From assembly GCF_947501425.1 (NCBI RefSeq), contig NZ_CANMVN010000009.1, forward strand, positions 181,077 to 245,076: a stretch of DNA of 64,000 nt. Reading direction: 5' to 3'. Each line of letters begins with the position of its first letter. The stretch's first letter is position 1. Both the position numbers and the translations under genes were made by a program. The DNA is from an uncultured Psychroserpens sp. (GTDB lineage: Bacteria > Bacteroidota > Bacteroidia > Flavobacteriales > Flavobacteriaceae). Below, piece by piece: positions 1-8,150 of this stretch. The notes beneath the pieces were generated by a model, which searched no databases, was not told the DNA's origin, and saw nothing but the letters and a program-made list of their open reading frames with translations.

Positions 1-1281
1 TGCACTTACTTTATTAACATTGATTACTTGATTATTTGATCCAACTATCATCGCTACAATTTCCAAGTTGCTTGTATTAGCAACCGAACCAGGAGGAATA
101 GCATAATCTACCTTCATTCTGTAAGTATTATTAGCAACGGCTTCACCACTAGGAATTGCATCTCCTAATACCGCTGTGAATGAGTGACGTAATACGTGAT
201 CGTGTACAAAATTATTAATTGTAGCAGTTCCCCCGTAATAGCTTGTGTAGTTTTCCTGATCAAAAATAAGTCCGTTCTCTAATAAGAATACAACTAATCT
301 ATTTCCAGAAGCATTTTGACCAAAACCAACATTCACCATAAACGATAAATCATTTCCTTTAACTGCAGAGCTAATGGAGATCCCTGAAGATGACATTCCT
401 TCTGCAAAATTCATCACTTGATCCAAATTATTTGGTTCAGGAAAATTCCAAGTTTCAGATCTATTTACCCATGCTGTTGGGAAACCTGTAATTTGGAAAG
501 CAGATTCCATTTGTCCGCCAAACGAGTTAGACATTTCATCACCATTATGAACTGCTACAATTACTGCATCATTTGTAGCGTCCTGGAGTTGTTCTATCCC
601 ATAAGAAACTCTTGGACAGAATCCACACCATGTTCCTGTATAATCTTCAACTAGAGCTTTTTTATTATACATAGCTGGTGTTGTTGCGTTATCTTCAACA
701 GTAACTGTAACTGTTTCAGAAGTGAATCCATTGTAAACTGCATATCCATTATAAGCACCTACTGATCCCGGAACGTATTTAGCACCTGTGTCAGATTCAC
801 TATCGTTAATATAAACTACTGAAGCATCAGTAACATCAATATCATTTCCTTGAGTATCTCTAGCTAAAACTGTATAATCAATTCTACTTCCCAAATTAAC
901 CGTAGCACTATTCACCTCTACTGAAATTGATTCGATAACCGGTAATACCTGCAAGGTAATTGATGCACTAGTTAAATTTTCATAAGTAGCATCTATTGTG
1001 TAAGTTCCAGTTTCAGATGCTGTGTAAGTTGCTCCTGAAATTGGTGTTCCGTTTACACGAATTGTAGCTTCAGAAGTGACATCAGTACCTTCATTTGTCT
1101 TAACGTCAAAGGTAACTGCTTCACCAAAATCAACAAAAAACGAACTGGCATTTATTGTTAAAGAAGTAGGTCCATTGTTTCCACCACCATCTCCGCCTCC
1201 ACCGTCTTCTGATGAACTACACGAAAATAATGCAGCAACTGCGACGAACAGGAAGATTTTAGTTAAACTTTTGATTTTCAT
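1..1281 (-). CDS. Omp28-like thiol lipoprotein, C-terminus cut by window edge
   Basis: Reads leftward from ATG at 1279-1281 and is still open at base 1, so 427 residues are visible and the end is missing. The N-terminus is a lipoprotein signal (MKIKSLTKIFLFVAVAALFSC) with the lipidated Cys followed by SSSED and a Gly-rich linker, which suits an outer-membrane lipoprotein. Residues of about 40-190 look like two Ig-like beta domains. A thioredoxin-like region follows with W218-C219-G-F-C222. This layout matches the Omp28-related proteins of Bacteroidota. Its exact role is not known; a periplasmic or surface thiol function is inferred from the CxxC and from the TlpA-like gene that diverges from it at 1447. 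Confidence in family is good, in function low. Confidence 0.85.
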   Translation of the reverse strand, partial: MKIKSLTKIFLFVAVAALFSCSSSEDGGGGDGGGNNGPTSLTINASSFFVDFGEAVTFDVKTNEGTDVTSEATIRVNGTPISGATYTASETGTYTIDATYENLTSASITLQVLPVIESISVEVNSATVNLGSRIDYTVLARDTQGNDIDVTDASVVYINDSESDTGAKYVPGSVGAYNGYAVYNGFTSETVTVTVEDNATTPAMYNKKALVEDYTGTWCGFCPRVSYGIEQLQDATNDAVIVAVHNGDEMSNSFGGQMESAFQITGFPTAWVNRSETWNFPEPNNLDQVMNFAEGMSSSGISISSAVKGNDLSFMVNVGFGQNASGNRLVVFLLENGLIFDQENYTSYYGGTATINNFVHDHVLRHSFTAVLGDAIPSGEAVANNTYRMKVDYAIPPGSVANTSNLEIVAMIVGSNNQVINVNKVSA

Positions 1282-1411
1282 AATAAGTAATGTGTTAAAT
1301 GTTTAAATTTTAAGATTTACGAATATAGAAATATATTTTATTTTTCTTTGACGAATTGGCACATAGTTTGTAAAAAAAATAGCACAATCAATTATATTTT
1401 TTAAAAAAAAT

Positions 1412-1419
1412 TAACTTTG
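1412..1419 (+). promoter_or_regulatory. -7 promoter box for the TlpA-like gene
   Basis: TAACTTTG is an exact match to the Bacteroidota -7 consensus TAnnTTTG. It lies 27 bases before ATG 1447. It overlaps the alternative TTG start at 1417, which therefore is probably not translated. Confidence 0.65.
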
Positions 1420-1446
1420 CTCAAAATAAACCTAACACCTTATTTA

Positions 1447-1932
1447 ATGAAAACCCTAATTACACTATTTCTTTCACTTTCTTTTTCAACCCTCTTTTAT
1501 GCTCAGGAGGTCATGCCTAAAATGCAATTAGAAACTTTAAGTGGAAAAGACATAAGCTTGCAAAGCATTTCTGATAATGACCAATTAGTTATTGTGTCTT
1601 TATGGGCAACTTGGTGTGTCCCTTGTAAAAATGAATTAGACGCCATTAGTGAAGTCTATGATGACTGGACAGATGAGACCAACGTCAAACTATATGCTAT
1701 ATCGGTAGATGACTCCAGAACCGTAAAGAGAGTTAAGCCATTAGTAAGTGGCAAAGGTTGGGAGTTTGATATTCTTCTAGACACTAACAGTGATCTAAAA
1801 AGACAACTAAATGCACCAACTATTCCTTTAACTTTATTAGTTAAGAATAATAAAATTCTCTACAGACATTCTGGATATACGCCTGGAAGTGAAGATGAAC
1901 TTTACGAAAAAATCTTAGAATTCTCCAAATAA
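1447..1932 (+). CDS. TlpA-like thioredoxin-fold protein
   Basis: A 161-residue secreted thiol oxidoreductase. Residues 1-19 form a signal peptide ending LFYAQ. The thioredoxin motif is WATWCVPC with C57 and C60, and a cis-Pro region (APTIPLT) follows near residue 125, as in TlpA/ResA proteins that reduce or exchange disulfides in the periplasm. I chose ATG 1447 over an upstream TTG at 1417 because a perfect -7 box covers that TTG. The next gene starts 25 bases downstream, so the two are probably co-transcribed. The divergent neighbour also carries a CxxC lipoprotein domain, suggesting a shared envelope thiol task. Confidence 0.88.
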   Translation: MKTLITLFLSLSFSTLFYAQEVMPKMQLETLSGKDISLQSISDNDQLVIVSLWATWCVPCKNELDAISEVYDDWTDETNVKLYAISVDDSRTVKRVKPLVSGKGWEFDILLDTNSDLKRQLNAPTIPLTLLVKNNKILYRHSGYTPGSEDELYEKILEFSK

Positions 1933-1957
1933 ACAATAACTAACAACCCTCAACCAA

Positions 1958-3634
1958 ATGAATCACTACAAATTTATAGCAGCAATGCTATGTGTGCCTT
2001 TTTTTGCATTGTCGCAAGAAGACGATAAAAAAGATTACGGAAAATTAAGTGGAGGTATAGAATCCAATTCTCAGTATTATGTGGATGATCCTAAAACAGG
2101 AGACTTTACTGAAGAAGACCATTTTAGATCTAATAATTATTTAAGACTTAATTATGACTACAAAAGTTGGTTTGCGCATATTCAAGTAGAATCTTATGAA
2201 CCTAATGCCCTATTAAATCTTTACCCTGAATTCCAAGGTACAGGCATTGGAACGTTTGCTGTTGGGTATAGAAACGAGAAAATAGAAGCTACTCTCGGAC
2301 ACTTTTATGAACAATTTGGAAGCGGACTTATTTTACGCTCATGGGAAGATCGTCAATTAGGTATCAACAACTCCATTAGAGGAGCTAATGTTAAATATAG
2401 ACCTACTAATACGCTTGAGTTTTCTGCTCTCTATGGAAGACAACGTGATGGCTTTTCTGTTTCAGATGGTTCTATTTTTGGATTCAATGCCGAAATAGGA
2501 TTATCTTCTCTATTTAATTTTGAAACTACAGGATTAGATCTTGGACTAAGCTATGTAGGACGTGACGAAGATCTCGATATTGATAATCCTAATTTTGAAT
2601 CATTAACTAATTCGTTCTCTGCGCGATTAGACTTTTCAGAAGGAAATATCTACTCCTCGATTGAATACATAAAAAAAGGAGAAGATGTTTACGCCGAATT
2701 AGGTAATATAATAGACGATAGATATTTTGATGGAAGTGCCGTATTATTCAATTTTGGGTATGCACAATCAGGTCTTGGTATTGATGCTACATTTAGACGA
2801 ATGGAGAATATGGCATTTTTCTCTCAAAGAGATCAATCTGCTAATGTATTCAATCAAAACTTCATCAACTTTATTCCTGGACTTACTAAACAGCATGACT
2901 ACGGACTCACAAATATTTACGTCTATCAATCACAGCCAAGACTTACATTTAATCCGTTATTCAAATCTGGAGAAATTGGTGGACAAATCGATATTTTCTA
3001 CAACATAAAAAGAGGAACAACTCTTGGTGGTAAATATGGTACTAAACTCGCTTTTAACTTTGCCACATGGTCTGGTTTAAAAGGTGATTTTAATGTGAAC
3101 GACAGAACTTACGAAGACACCGAATTCTTTGGATTTGGAGAAAAGTACTTTGAAGAATTTAGTTTAGACATCAAAAAGAAATGGTCGCCTAAATGGTCAT
3201 CGATCTTTTCAGTAGTAAATACCTTTTATAATGCTCGATTTGTGGAAGACAGAATTGGTGAAGTTAATGCAACAGCCATAGTGGGAGAAGTCACTCATAA
3301 ACTTGGTGGTGGCAAATCTGTAAGAATGGAATTATCGCATTTATTCTCAGACGATCAACTTTCTGAAAGGGCTGAAGATTGGGCTGGAGGCACCATAGAA
3401 TTCAATCTCAATCCTAGAATTTCATTTTTTGCAACCGATATTTACAATTATGGTAATCCAGATGCAGATCGTCAAATACATTACTATACAGTAGGTGGAA
3501 GCTTCACTAAAGGCGCTACACGTATTGGTGCGAGTTATGGTAGACAACGAGGCGGACTTGTTTGTGTTGGTGGAATTTGTCGTTTTGTACCAGAAAATAC
3601 TGGATTCACCTTAAACCTATCAACGTCCTTCTAG
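1958..3634 (+). CDS. DUF6029-like outer-membrane beta-barrel protein
   Basis: A 558-residue protein with a short signal peptide (FIAAMLCVPFFALSQ) followed by an acidic/Lys-rich stretch. The rest is rich in alternating aromatic beta-strands typical of an outer-membrane barrel, and it ends in a Phe (LNLSTSF), a common barrel terminus. The sequence resembles the DUF6029 family, which in flavobacteria sits next to Omp28-like and TlpA-like genes, as here. A near-C-terminal VCVGGIC segment places two Cys close together, which may matter given the thiol neighbours. Its function is unknown. It is the last gene of the unit and is followed by a strong hairpin terminator at 3655-3686. Confidence 0.75.
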   Translation: MNHYKFIAAMLCVPFFALSQEDDKKDYGKLSGGIESNSQYYVDDPKTGDFTEEDHFRSNNYLRLNYDYKSWFAHIQVESYEPNALLNLYPEFQGTGIGTFAVGYRNEKIEATLGHFYEQFGSGLILRSWEDRQLGINNSIRGANVKYRPTNTLEFSALYGRQRDGFSVSDGSIFGFNAEIGLSSLFNFETTGLDLGLSYVGRDEDLDIDNPNFESLTNSFSARLDFSEGNIYSSIEYIKKGEDVYAELGNIIDDRYFDGSAVLFNFGYAQSGLGIDATFRRMENMAFFSQRDQSANVFNQNFINFIPGLTKQHDYGLTNIYVYQSQPRLTFNPLFKSGEIGGQIDIFYNIKRGTTLGGKYGTKLAFNFATWSGLKGDFNVNDRTYEDTEFFGFGEKYFEEFSLDIKKKWSPKWSSIFSVVNTFYNARFVEDRIGEVNATAIVGEVTHKLGGGKSVRMELSHLFSDDQLSERAEDWAGGTIEFNLNPRISFFATDIYNYGNPDADRQIHYYTVGGSFTKGATRIGASYGRQRGGLVCVGGICRFVPENTGFTLNLSTSF

Positions 3635-3654
3635 AAAAAAAATACATCATCATT

Positions 3655-3686
3655 AAAAAGCTCCTATTGAATTGGAGCTTTTTTTT
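3655..3686. terminator. Bidirectional intrinsic terminator
   Basis: Inverted repeat with arms AAAAAGCTCC and GGAGCTTTTT, a 9-base loop and a T-run, placed between convergent genes. Its right edge overlaps the stop codon of rsmG (3685-3687), so it can serve both strands. Confidence 0.85.
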
Positions 3687-4314
3687 ATCCACGGTATTTA
3701 AGAGGTAAATGGACCACTTTCTTAGTCTCAAAAAATAGATCTTTAAAGTTATCACTCAAGTTATAAATTGTTGCTGTTTGGTAGGTTTTCAATTCTTCGG
3801 AAAGATCACCTCCTTTGAGATATAAAATTCCGTTTTTGAGATCATGTCTTTGAGTTTTGGCAATTTTTCCTTTAACCCAATGTACAAATGTAGGCATTGC
3901 AGCCACTGCTCTACTCACAATAAAATCAAACTGTTCATCGATTTCTTCAACTCTACTATGTGTAGTTTTTACATTTGTCAATCCCAAACCATCTACAACC
4001 TCATTGACAACCTTTAACTTCTTAGCTATACTATCAACTAAATGAAACTCACTGTCTGGATGTAAAATGGCTAGAGGAATTCCAGGAAACCCTCCACCAG
4101 TTCCAACATCTAAAATATGAGAACCAGACTTAAACCTCATAACCTTCGCTATTCCTAAAGAATGTAATACGTGCCGTAGATACAACTCATCTATATCTTT
4201 ACGAGACACCACATTAATCTTTAAATTCCAATCTTGATAAAGATGCTCCAACTTCTGAAATTGAACAATTTGCTCATCAGTCAAATCTGGGAAATATTGG
4301 TGTATCAGATCCAT
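3685..4314 (-). CDS. rsmG: 16S rRNA (guanine-527-N7)-methyltransferase RsmG
   Basis: A 209-residue SAM-dependent methyltransferase of normal family length. It carries the glycine-rich SAM motif LDVGTGGGFPGIPLAIL around residues 68-84, the preceding LYLRHVLHSLGI segment typical of RsmG/GidB, and the downstream VSRAVAAMP motif. RsmG methylates G527 of 16S rRNA in the decoding region, and loss gives low-level streptomycin resistance in other bacteria. The gene stands alone, convergent with the DUF6029-like gene and divergent from the desaturase. Confidence 0.95.
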   Translation of the reverse strand: MDLIHQYFPDLTDEQIVQFQKLEHLYQDWNLKINVVSRKDIDELYLRHVLHSLGIAKVMRFKSGSHILDVGTGGGFPGIPLAILHPDSEFHLVDSIAKKLKVVNEVVDGLGLTNVKTTHSRVEEIDEQFDFIVSRAVAAMPTFVHWVKGKIAKTQRHDLKNGILYLKGGDLSEELKTYQTATIYNLSDNFKDLFFETKKVVHLPLKYRG

Positions 4315-4396
4315 TCATTTAAAATTTTCACAAAAGTATACATTTTTATGTGGATATTTTTAGCATATAATTAGCCTATCAGGAACTTTTATTAAT

Positions 4397-4404
4397 TATA
4401 TTTG
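4397..4404 (+). promoter_or_regulatory. -7 promoter box for the desaturase
   Basis: TATATTTG is an exact TAnnTTTG match. It covers a potential TTG start at 4402, which argues for the downstream ATG at 4459 as the true start. Confidence 0.65.
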
Positions 4405-4458
4405 TTTTTGAAATATGACAACGCAAAATTTTGCGTTAGTATTGAAAATACCAGATCA

Positions 4459-5556
4459 ATGACAAAACAAACCTTATCCTTCTCAAGGAAAGACTCGGCT
4501 AAGTTCTTCAGAACATTAAACAAACGCGTAAACGATTACTTTAAAGAAAATAACATAAAACGTACAGGTAACTGGAAATTATGGTTGAAAACTATAATCA
4601 TGTTTTCACTATTCCTTTCTCCATACTTCTTAATTTTAACCTTAGACATCCCAGGATGGCTGCAATTATTATTAACAGTTGTTATGGGTATAGGAATGGC
4701 TGGTGTTGGAATGAACGTTATGCATGATGGAAATCACGGTTCATTCTCTAATAAAGAATGGGTTAACCGCTTAATGGGAAGTAGTATATACATTCTTGCT
4801 GGAAATGTTTACAATTGGAAAGTACAGCATAACGTATTACACCATACCTACACGAATATTCATGGCCATGACGAAGACTTAGAAGCAGGACGTATATTAC
4901 GTTTCTCAAAGCATGCTGAATGGCGTAAATATCATAAATTTCAACATTACTACTCAGTATTATTATATGGATTACTAACGATAAATTGGGCTATTACTAC
5001 AGATTTTCAACAAATGTATCGCTACATGAAACGTAAATTATCTTACGGAAAATTACCAAATCCTGTTTGGAACTGGAGTAAATTAGTAATCTCAAAACTG
5101 ATTTATGTATCTATCTGGATTGTTGTTCCAATGCTAGTTTTAGACATTGCTTGGTGGAAGATTCTACTCGGTTTCTTTATCATGCATTATGTTGCTGGAT
5201 TGATACTTAGTGTTGTATTTCAGTTGGCACATGTTATGGATGAAGCCGAAATGCCTTTACCTGAAAAAGATGGAACAATGAAAAACACATGGGCCATTCA
5301 TCAATTAAAAACTACTGTTAATTTTGGTGCAAAAAGCAAGATTATTAACTGGTATACAGGTGGTTTAAATCATCAAGTTGAACACCATATTTTTCCGCAT
5401 ATAAGCCATATTCACTACGGAAAAATTTCTAAGATTGTTAGAGATACAGCAAAAGAATTCAATTTACCTTACAAAGAATACGAAACCACAAGAAAAGCCA
5501 TTGTAGCCCATTTTAAATTCTTAAAAGAAATGGGAATGAAACCTGCAATGCGCTAA
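4459..5556 (+). CDS. Membrane fatty acid (acyl-CoA/lipid) desaturase
   Basis: A 365-residue integral membrane di-iron desaturase. All three histidine boxes are visible: HDGNH at residues 89-93, HNVLHH at 124-129 and QVEHH at about 306-310. Hydrophobic segments lie before the first box and between the second and third. The Q in place of the first His of box three is typical of front-end (linoleoyl-CoA-like, COG3239) desaturases, so a delta-5/6-type reaction is possible, but regiospecificity cannot be read from sequence; no cytochrome b5 domain is fused. ATG 4459 is preferred because a -7 box covers the upstream TTG. The aminotransferase gene follows 15 bases later and is probably co-transcribed. 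Confidence 0.9.
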   Translation: MTKQTLSFSRKDSAKFFRTLNKRVNDYFKENNIKRTGNWKLWLKTIIMFSLFLSPYFLILTLDIPGWLQLLLTVVMGIGMAGVGMNVMHDGNHGSFSNKEWVNRLMGSSIYILAGNVYNWKVQHNVLHHTYTNIHGHDEDLEAGRILRFSKHAEWRKYHKFQHYYSVLLYGLLTINWAITTDFQQMYRYMKRKLSYGKLPNPVWNWSKLVISKLIYVSIWIVVPMLVLDIAWWKILLGFFIMHYVAGLILSVVFQLAHVMDEAEMPLPEKDGTMKNTWAIHQLKTTVNFGAKSKIINWYTGGLNHQVEHHIFPHISHIHYGKISKIVRDTAKEFNLPYKEYETTRKAIVAHFKFLKEMGMKPAMR

Positions 5557-5571
5557 CTGAAACTATTTTAA

Positions 5572-6756
5572 ATGGCACAACTTTCAGATAGAGTTCTCAA
5601 CATGGCTACATCTGCCACACTAGCTATGGCAGCCAAAGCACGAGAACTAAAAGCAGAAGGAAAAGATATTATTGGCTTAAGTCTTGGTGAACCAGACTTC
5701 AACACTCCCGACTACATTAAAGAGGCAGCTATACAAGCTGTTAACGACAATTATAACTCTTATACTCCTGTAGATGGTTATGTGGAGTTAAAAGATGCCA
5801 TTATCAATAAATTTAAAAGAGATAATAACCTCGATTACAAACGATCTCAAATTGTTGTGTCAACTGGTGCAAAACAATCTCTAGCTAATATCGCTGCAGT
5901 ATTACTTAATAAAGGTGATGAAGTTATTTTGCCTTGTCCTTATTGGGTGAGCTACAGTGATATTGTTAAATTAAATGAAGGCGTACCTGTTGAAGTTAAA
6001 ACCTCTATAGAAAACGACTTTAAACTAACTCCTCAACAATTAGAAGCTGCAATAACACCCAAAACAAAAATGATTTGGTACAGCTCTCCTTGCAATCCAA
6101 GTGGATCCGTATATAGTAGAGATGAGCTGAGAGCTTTAGCTGATGTGCTTCAAAAGTATCCAAATATCATTGTAGTATCTGATGAGATCTATGAGCATAT
6201 CAATTTTATAGGAGGTCACGAAAGCATGGCTCAGTTTGACGATATGTTTGATAGAACTATAACTGTAAATGGTGTTTCCAAAGCATTTGCCATGACAGGC
6301 TGGAGAATTGGTTATATTGGCGGTCCGGAACAAATAGCCAGAGCGTGCAACAAAATGCAAGGTCAAATGACTAGTGGTGCAAATTGTATTGCTCAGCGTG
6401 CAGTGATAACAGCACTTAACGAGCCTCCTTCTCGAGTACAATTCATGGTAGACGAGTTTAAAGTACGACGAAAATTAATTTTAGGTTTACTAAATGATAT
6501 TGAAGGGTTTAAAACTAATGAGCCTGAAGGAGCTTTTTATGTATTTCCCGATGTCTCTTATTTCTTTGGAAAAACATTAAAAGGACAAAAGATAGAGAAC
6601 GCTACAGATTTCTCCTTATACCTACTGGAACACGCCAATGTAGCTACAGTTACTGGAATTGCCTTTGGCAATCCAGATTGTATCAGAATATCATATGCTG
6701 CCTCTCAAGAGCAAATCATTGAAGCTATAAAACGTATTAAAGAAGCGGTTAGCTAG
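5572..6756 (+). CDS. PLP-dependent aspartate aminotransferase (class I)
   Basis: A 394-residue fold-type I aminotransferase. Seen are the N-terminal substrate region (LSLGEPDFNTPDYI), the YSSPCNPSG motif, the VSDEIYEHI motif carrying the Asp that contacts the pyridine nitrogen, the PLP lysine in SKAFAMTGWR (K237), and the C-terminal Arg in CIRISYA that binds the alpha-carboxylate. This set matches the I-gamma/Iβ-like bacterial aspartate aminotransferases, which exchange aspartate and glutamate and may also use prephenate. Substrate range is not decided by sequence. Its TAG stop shares the tetramer CTAG with the stop of the convergent small gene on the minus strand. Confidence 0.9.
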   Translation: MAQLSDRVLNMATSATLAMAAKARELKAEGKDIIGLSLGEPDFNTPDYIKEAAIQAVNDNYNSYTPVDGYVELKDAIINKFKRDNNLDYKRSQIVVSTGAKQSLANIAAVLLNKGDEVILPCPYWVSYSDIVKLNEGVPVEVKTSIENDFKLTPQQLEAAITPKTKMIWYSSPCNPSGSVYSRDELRALADVLQKYPNIIVVSDEIYEHINFIGGHESMAQFDDMFDRTITVNGVSKAFAMTGWRIGYIGGPEQIARACNKMQGQMTSGANCIAQRAVITALNEPPSRVQFMVDEFKVRRKLILGLLNDIEGFKTNEPEGAFYVFPDVSYFFGKTLKGQKIENATDFSLYLLEHANVATVTGIAFGNPDCIRISYAASQEQIIEAIKRIKEAVS

Positions 6757-7022
6757 ATGATATTGAAGTAAAATACACTTATTACAGAAATAATAAAAAG
6801 GAGCACAAAAAACACAGTAAAAATAAGCTGTTTTCTTTTGTGCTCTTTTTTTGCTTTTAATCGTATGCGCTCTAATAATTGCGGACTAGCATCAGGGAAA
6901 TTAAATTCATGTTTCCTATTTTTTCCGTAACCGCCAAGGGTCTTTTTAAACCGTGATGACTTATCAAGCGTTATACTTTTATTGCTCTTTAATGAGCTTA
7001 TCATTGATTCTCCTAATGGCAT
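6753..7022 (-). CDS. Small tail-anchored-like membrane protein, copy C of three
   Basis: An 89-residue protein with a basic N-terminal half and one C-terminal hydrophobic helix (about residues 66-88), which would place the N-terminus in the cytoplasm. It shares three blocks with the two upstream genes: an N-terminal S-L-K-x-N-K segment, F-K-K-x-L-G-G, and a block reading F-P-D-A-S-P-x-x-L-x-R-I-R-x-K just before the membrane helix. The start lies 2 bases after the stop of the preceding copy. I know of no function. Its stop overlaps that of the aminotransferase on the other strand. Confidence 0.75.
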   Translation of the reverse strand: MPLGESMISSLKSNKSITLDKSSRFKKTLGGYGKNRKHEFNFPDASPQLLERIRLKAKKEHKRKQLIFTVFFVLLFIISVISVFYFNII

Positions 7023-7024
7023 AG

Positions 7025-7291
7025 TTACGCTTTTATAATACCGTAAATAATAAGGGTTAAAATAAATATAATGATGACTATAGATCTAATACGATCCGTT
7101 TTCTGATCTTTAAGCATATCCTTTTTTATTTTTGATAAAACCTCAGGTGTAGCTTCAGGAAAGTCATAAACAGGCTTTTCAGCTCCAACACTGTTAAGGC
7201 TATCATTACTAAATGACTTTCGTTTTCTTCGTCTTCGTTTATTATTTTTCAAAGACGTAATCATGTGCATCATTGCTCCTTCTCCACCCAT
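7025..7291 (-). CDS. Small tail-anchored-like membrane protein, copy B of three
   Basis: An 88-residue paralogue of its two neighbours. It begins MGGEGAMMHMITSLKNNK followed by a very basic run (RRRRKRK), then the shared block DFPEATPEVLSKIKK and a C-terminal helix of about 20 hydrophobic residues. Of the three it looks closest to a widespread flavobacterial hypothetical family with a Gly-rich Met start and an SLKNNKR motif. It lacks the F-K-K-x-L-G-G block seen in the other two, having S-F-S-N-D-S-L there. Spacing is 2 bases on both sides, so translation is probably coupled. Confidence 0.75.
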   Translation of the reverse strand: MGGEGAMMHMITSLKNNKRRRRKRKSFSNDSLNSVGAEKPVYDFPEATPEVLSKIKKDMLKDQKTDRIRSIVIIIFILTLIIYGIIKA

Positions 7292-7293
7292 AT

Positions 7294-7566
7294 CTACTGA
7301 CTTAAGTATATTATATATAACATCATAAGAACTAAAGTTACAAAACCTATCACCAACTGCTTAATTAATAAGCGTCGGTTTTGGCGCTTCATCTTTATTC
7401 TAACTCGACGTAATACGTGTGGTGATACTTCAGGCAATACATATTGCTTGTAGGTACTCTTTTTTGAAGTTCCTCCTAACGACTTTGAAAATGGCTTGCG
7501 TTTTCCATCCTTTAAAAGCTTTCTGTTATTATTTATAACAGAGTTCATTGTTCCAATTGAGCTCAT
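7294..7566 (-). CDS. Small tail-anchored-like membrane protein, copy A of three
   Basis: A 90-residue protein, first of the tandem array in transcription order. It shows the shared pattern: SVINNNRK near the N-terminus, FSKSLGG, LPEVSPHVLRRVRIKMKR before the membrane, and a C-terminal hydrophobic helix (about residues 67-87). Function is unknown. The conserved acidic-Pro block next to a basic amphipathic stretch could be a docking site at the membrane face, which is inference only. A nested inverted repeat lies upstream at 7622-7664. Confidence 0.75.
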   Translation of the reverse strand: MSSIGTMNSVINNNRKLLKDGKRKPFSKSLGGTSKKSTYKQYVLPEVSPHVLRRVRIKMKRQNRRLLIKQLVIGFVTLVLMMLYIIYLSQ

Positions 7567-7621
7567 AATATCATATTTAATTCTGAAAATCTCAGACGTT
7601 TAACATTGTGATTAAAGTGTA

Positions 7622-7664
7622 AAATACTAATCGATGCTATATAAGCATCGACATTGTAGTATTT
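7622..7664. repeat. Nested inverted repeat between small-protein genes
   Basis: Outer arms AAATACT (7622-7628) and AGTATTT (7658-7664) enclose inner arms TCGATGC (7631-7637) and GCATCGA (7645-7651) with a 7-base loop. No T-run follows on the minus strand, so a terminator is unlikely; a leader or operator structure for the three-gene array is possible. Confidence 0.5.
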
Positions 7665-7735
7665 AAGAATGATAAAAGATAGTTTTGAGTTTGAGCTCAA
7701 TCGTACCAGTTAAAAAGGTCCATTTGTATTAGTTT

Positions 7736-7990
7736 TTATAGGATAAATGCTAATACTGTTACAAAAACAGACAATTTTAAAAGTGTAGAGATACTTGAAG
7801 TAATTTGATATTGTCTGCTTCTTACACGTTGCTTGATACCAAAGATTGAATTTGAATCTGTATTGCTTAAATTACATTTAACAACAGATTTGTAGTTTGA
7901 GTTTAATAAACCTTCAGGTCTAATAAATTCTGATTCTAACCCATGATTGGGAAACGGTTCTAATTCTTGTGATTTTAATACTAATTCCAT
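7736..7990 (-). CDS. Small hypothetical membrane protein
   Basis: An 84-residue protein with a polar N-terminal region containing FIRPEGLLNSNYKS, a basic stretch (IKQRVRSRQ) and a C-terminal hydrophobic helix of about 17 residues (LLKLSVFVTVLAFIL). The topology is the same as in the three genes downstream, but I see no clear sequence match to them. It is separated from the array by 169 bases holding an inverted repeat. I do not recognise a family. The uniform reading direction and membrane-tail layout support a real gene. Confidence 0.55.
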   Translation of the reverse strand: MELVLKSQELEPFPNHGLESEFIRPEGLLNSNYKSVVKCNLSNTDSNSIFGIKQRVRSRQYQITSSISTLLKLSVFVTVLAFIL

Positions 7991-8041
7991 GATTGATTAT
8001 TTAATTGATTACAACTATATGACGTATAATGAAATAAAATG

Positions 8042-8063
8042 TTACAAGCAGATGATCTTGTAA
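8042..8063. repeat. Inverted repeat downstream of trkH
   Basis: Arms TTACAAG and CTTGTAA with an 8-base spacer, in the 160-base gap between trkH and the 84-residue gene. It could end the trk transcript or act as an operator for the next gene; it has no clear T-run. Confidence 0.4.
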
Positions 8064-8150
8064 ATCATTTATAATCAACATAAAACTCCTGAAATACCTA
8101 TAAATATTAATATTTCCGAAGAAAAAAAAATTTGAAAAATTTCTGAAAAT

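Noticed and set aside
4402..4458. Longer N-terminus for the desaturase from TTG 4402
   Set aside because: A perfect -7 promoter box overlaps this codon, so transcription should begin after it. The same reasoning was used for the genes at 1447, 11139, 29439, 33195 and 53237.
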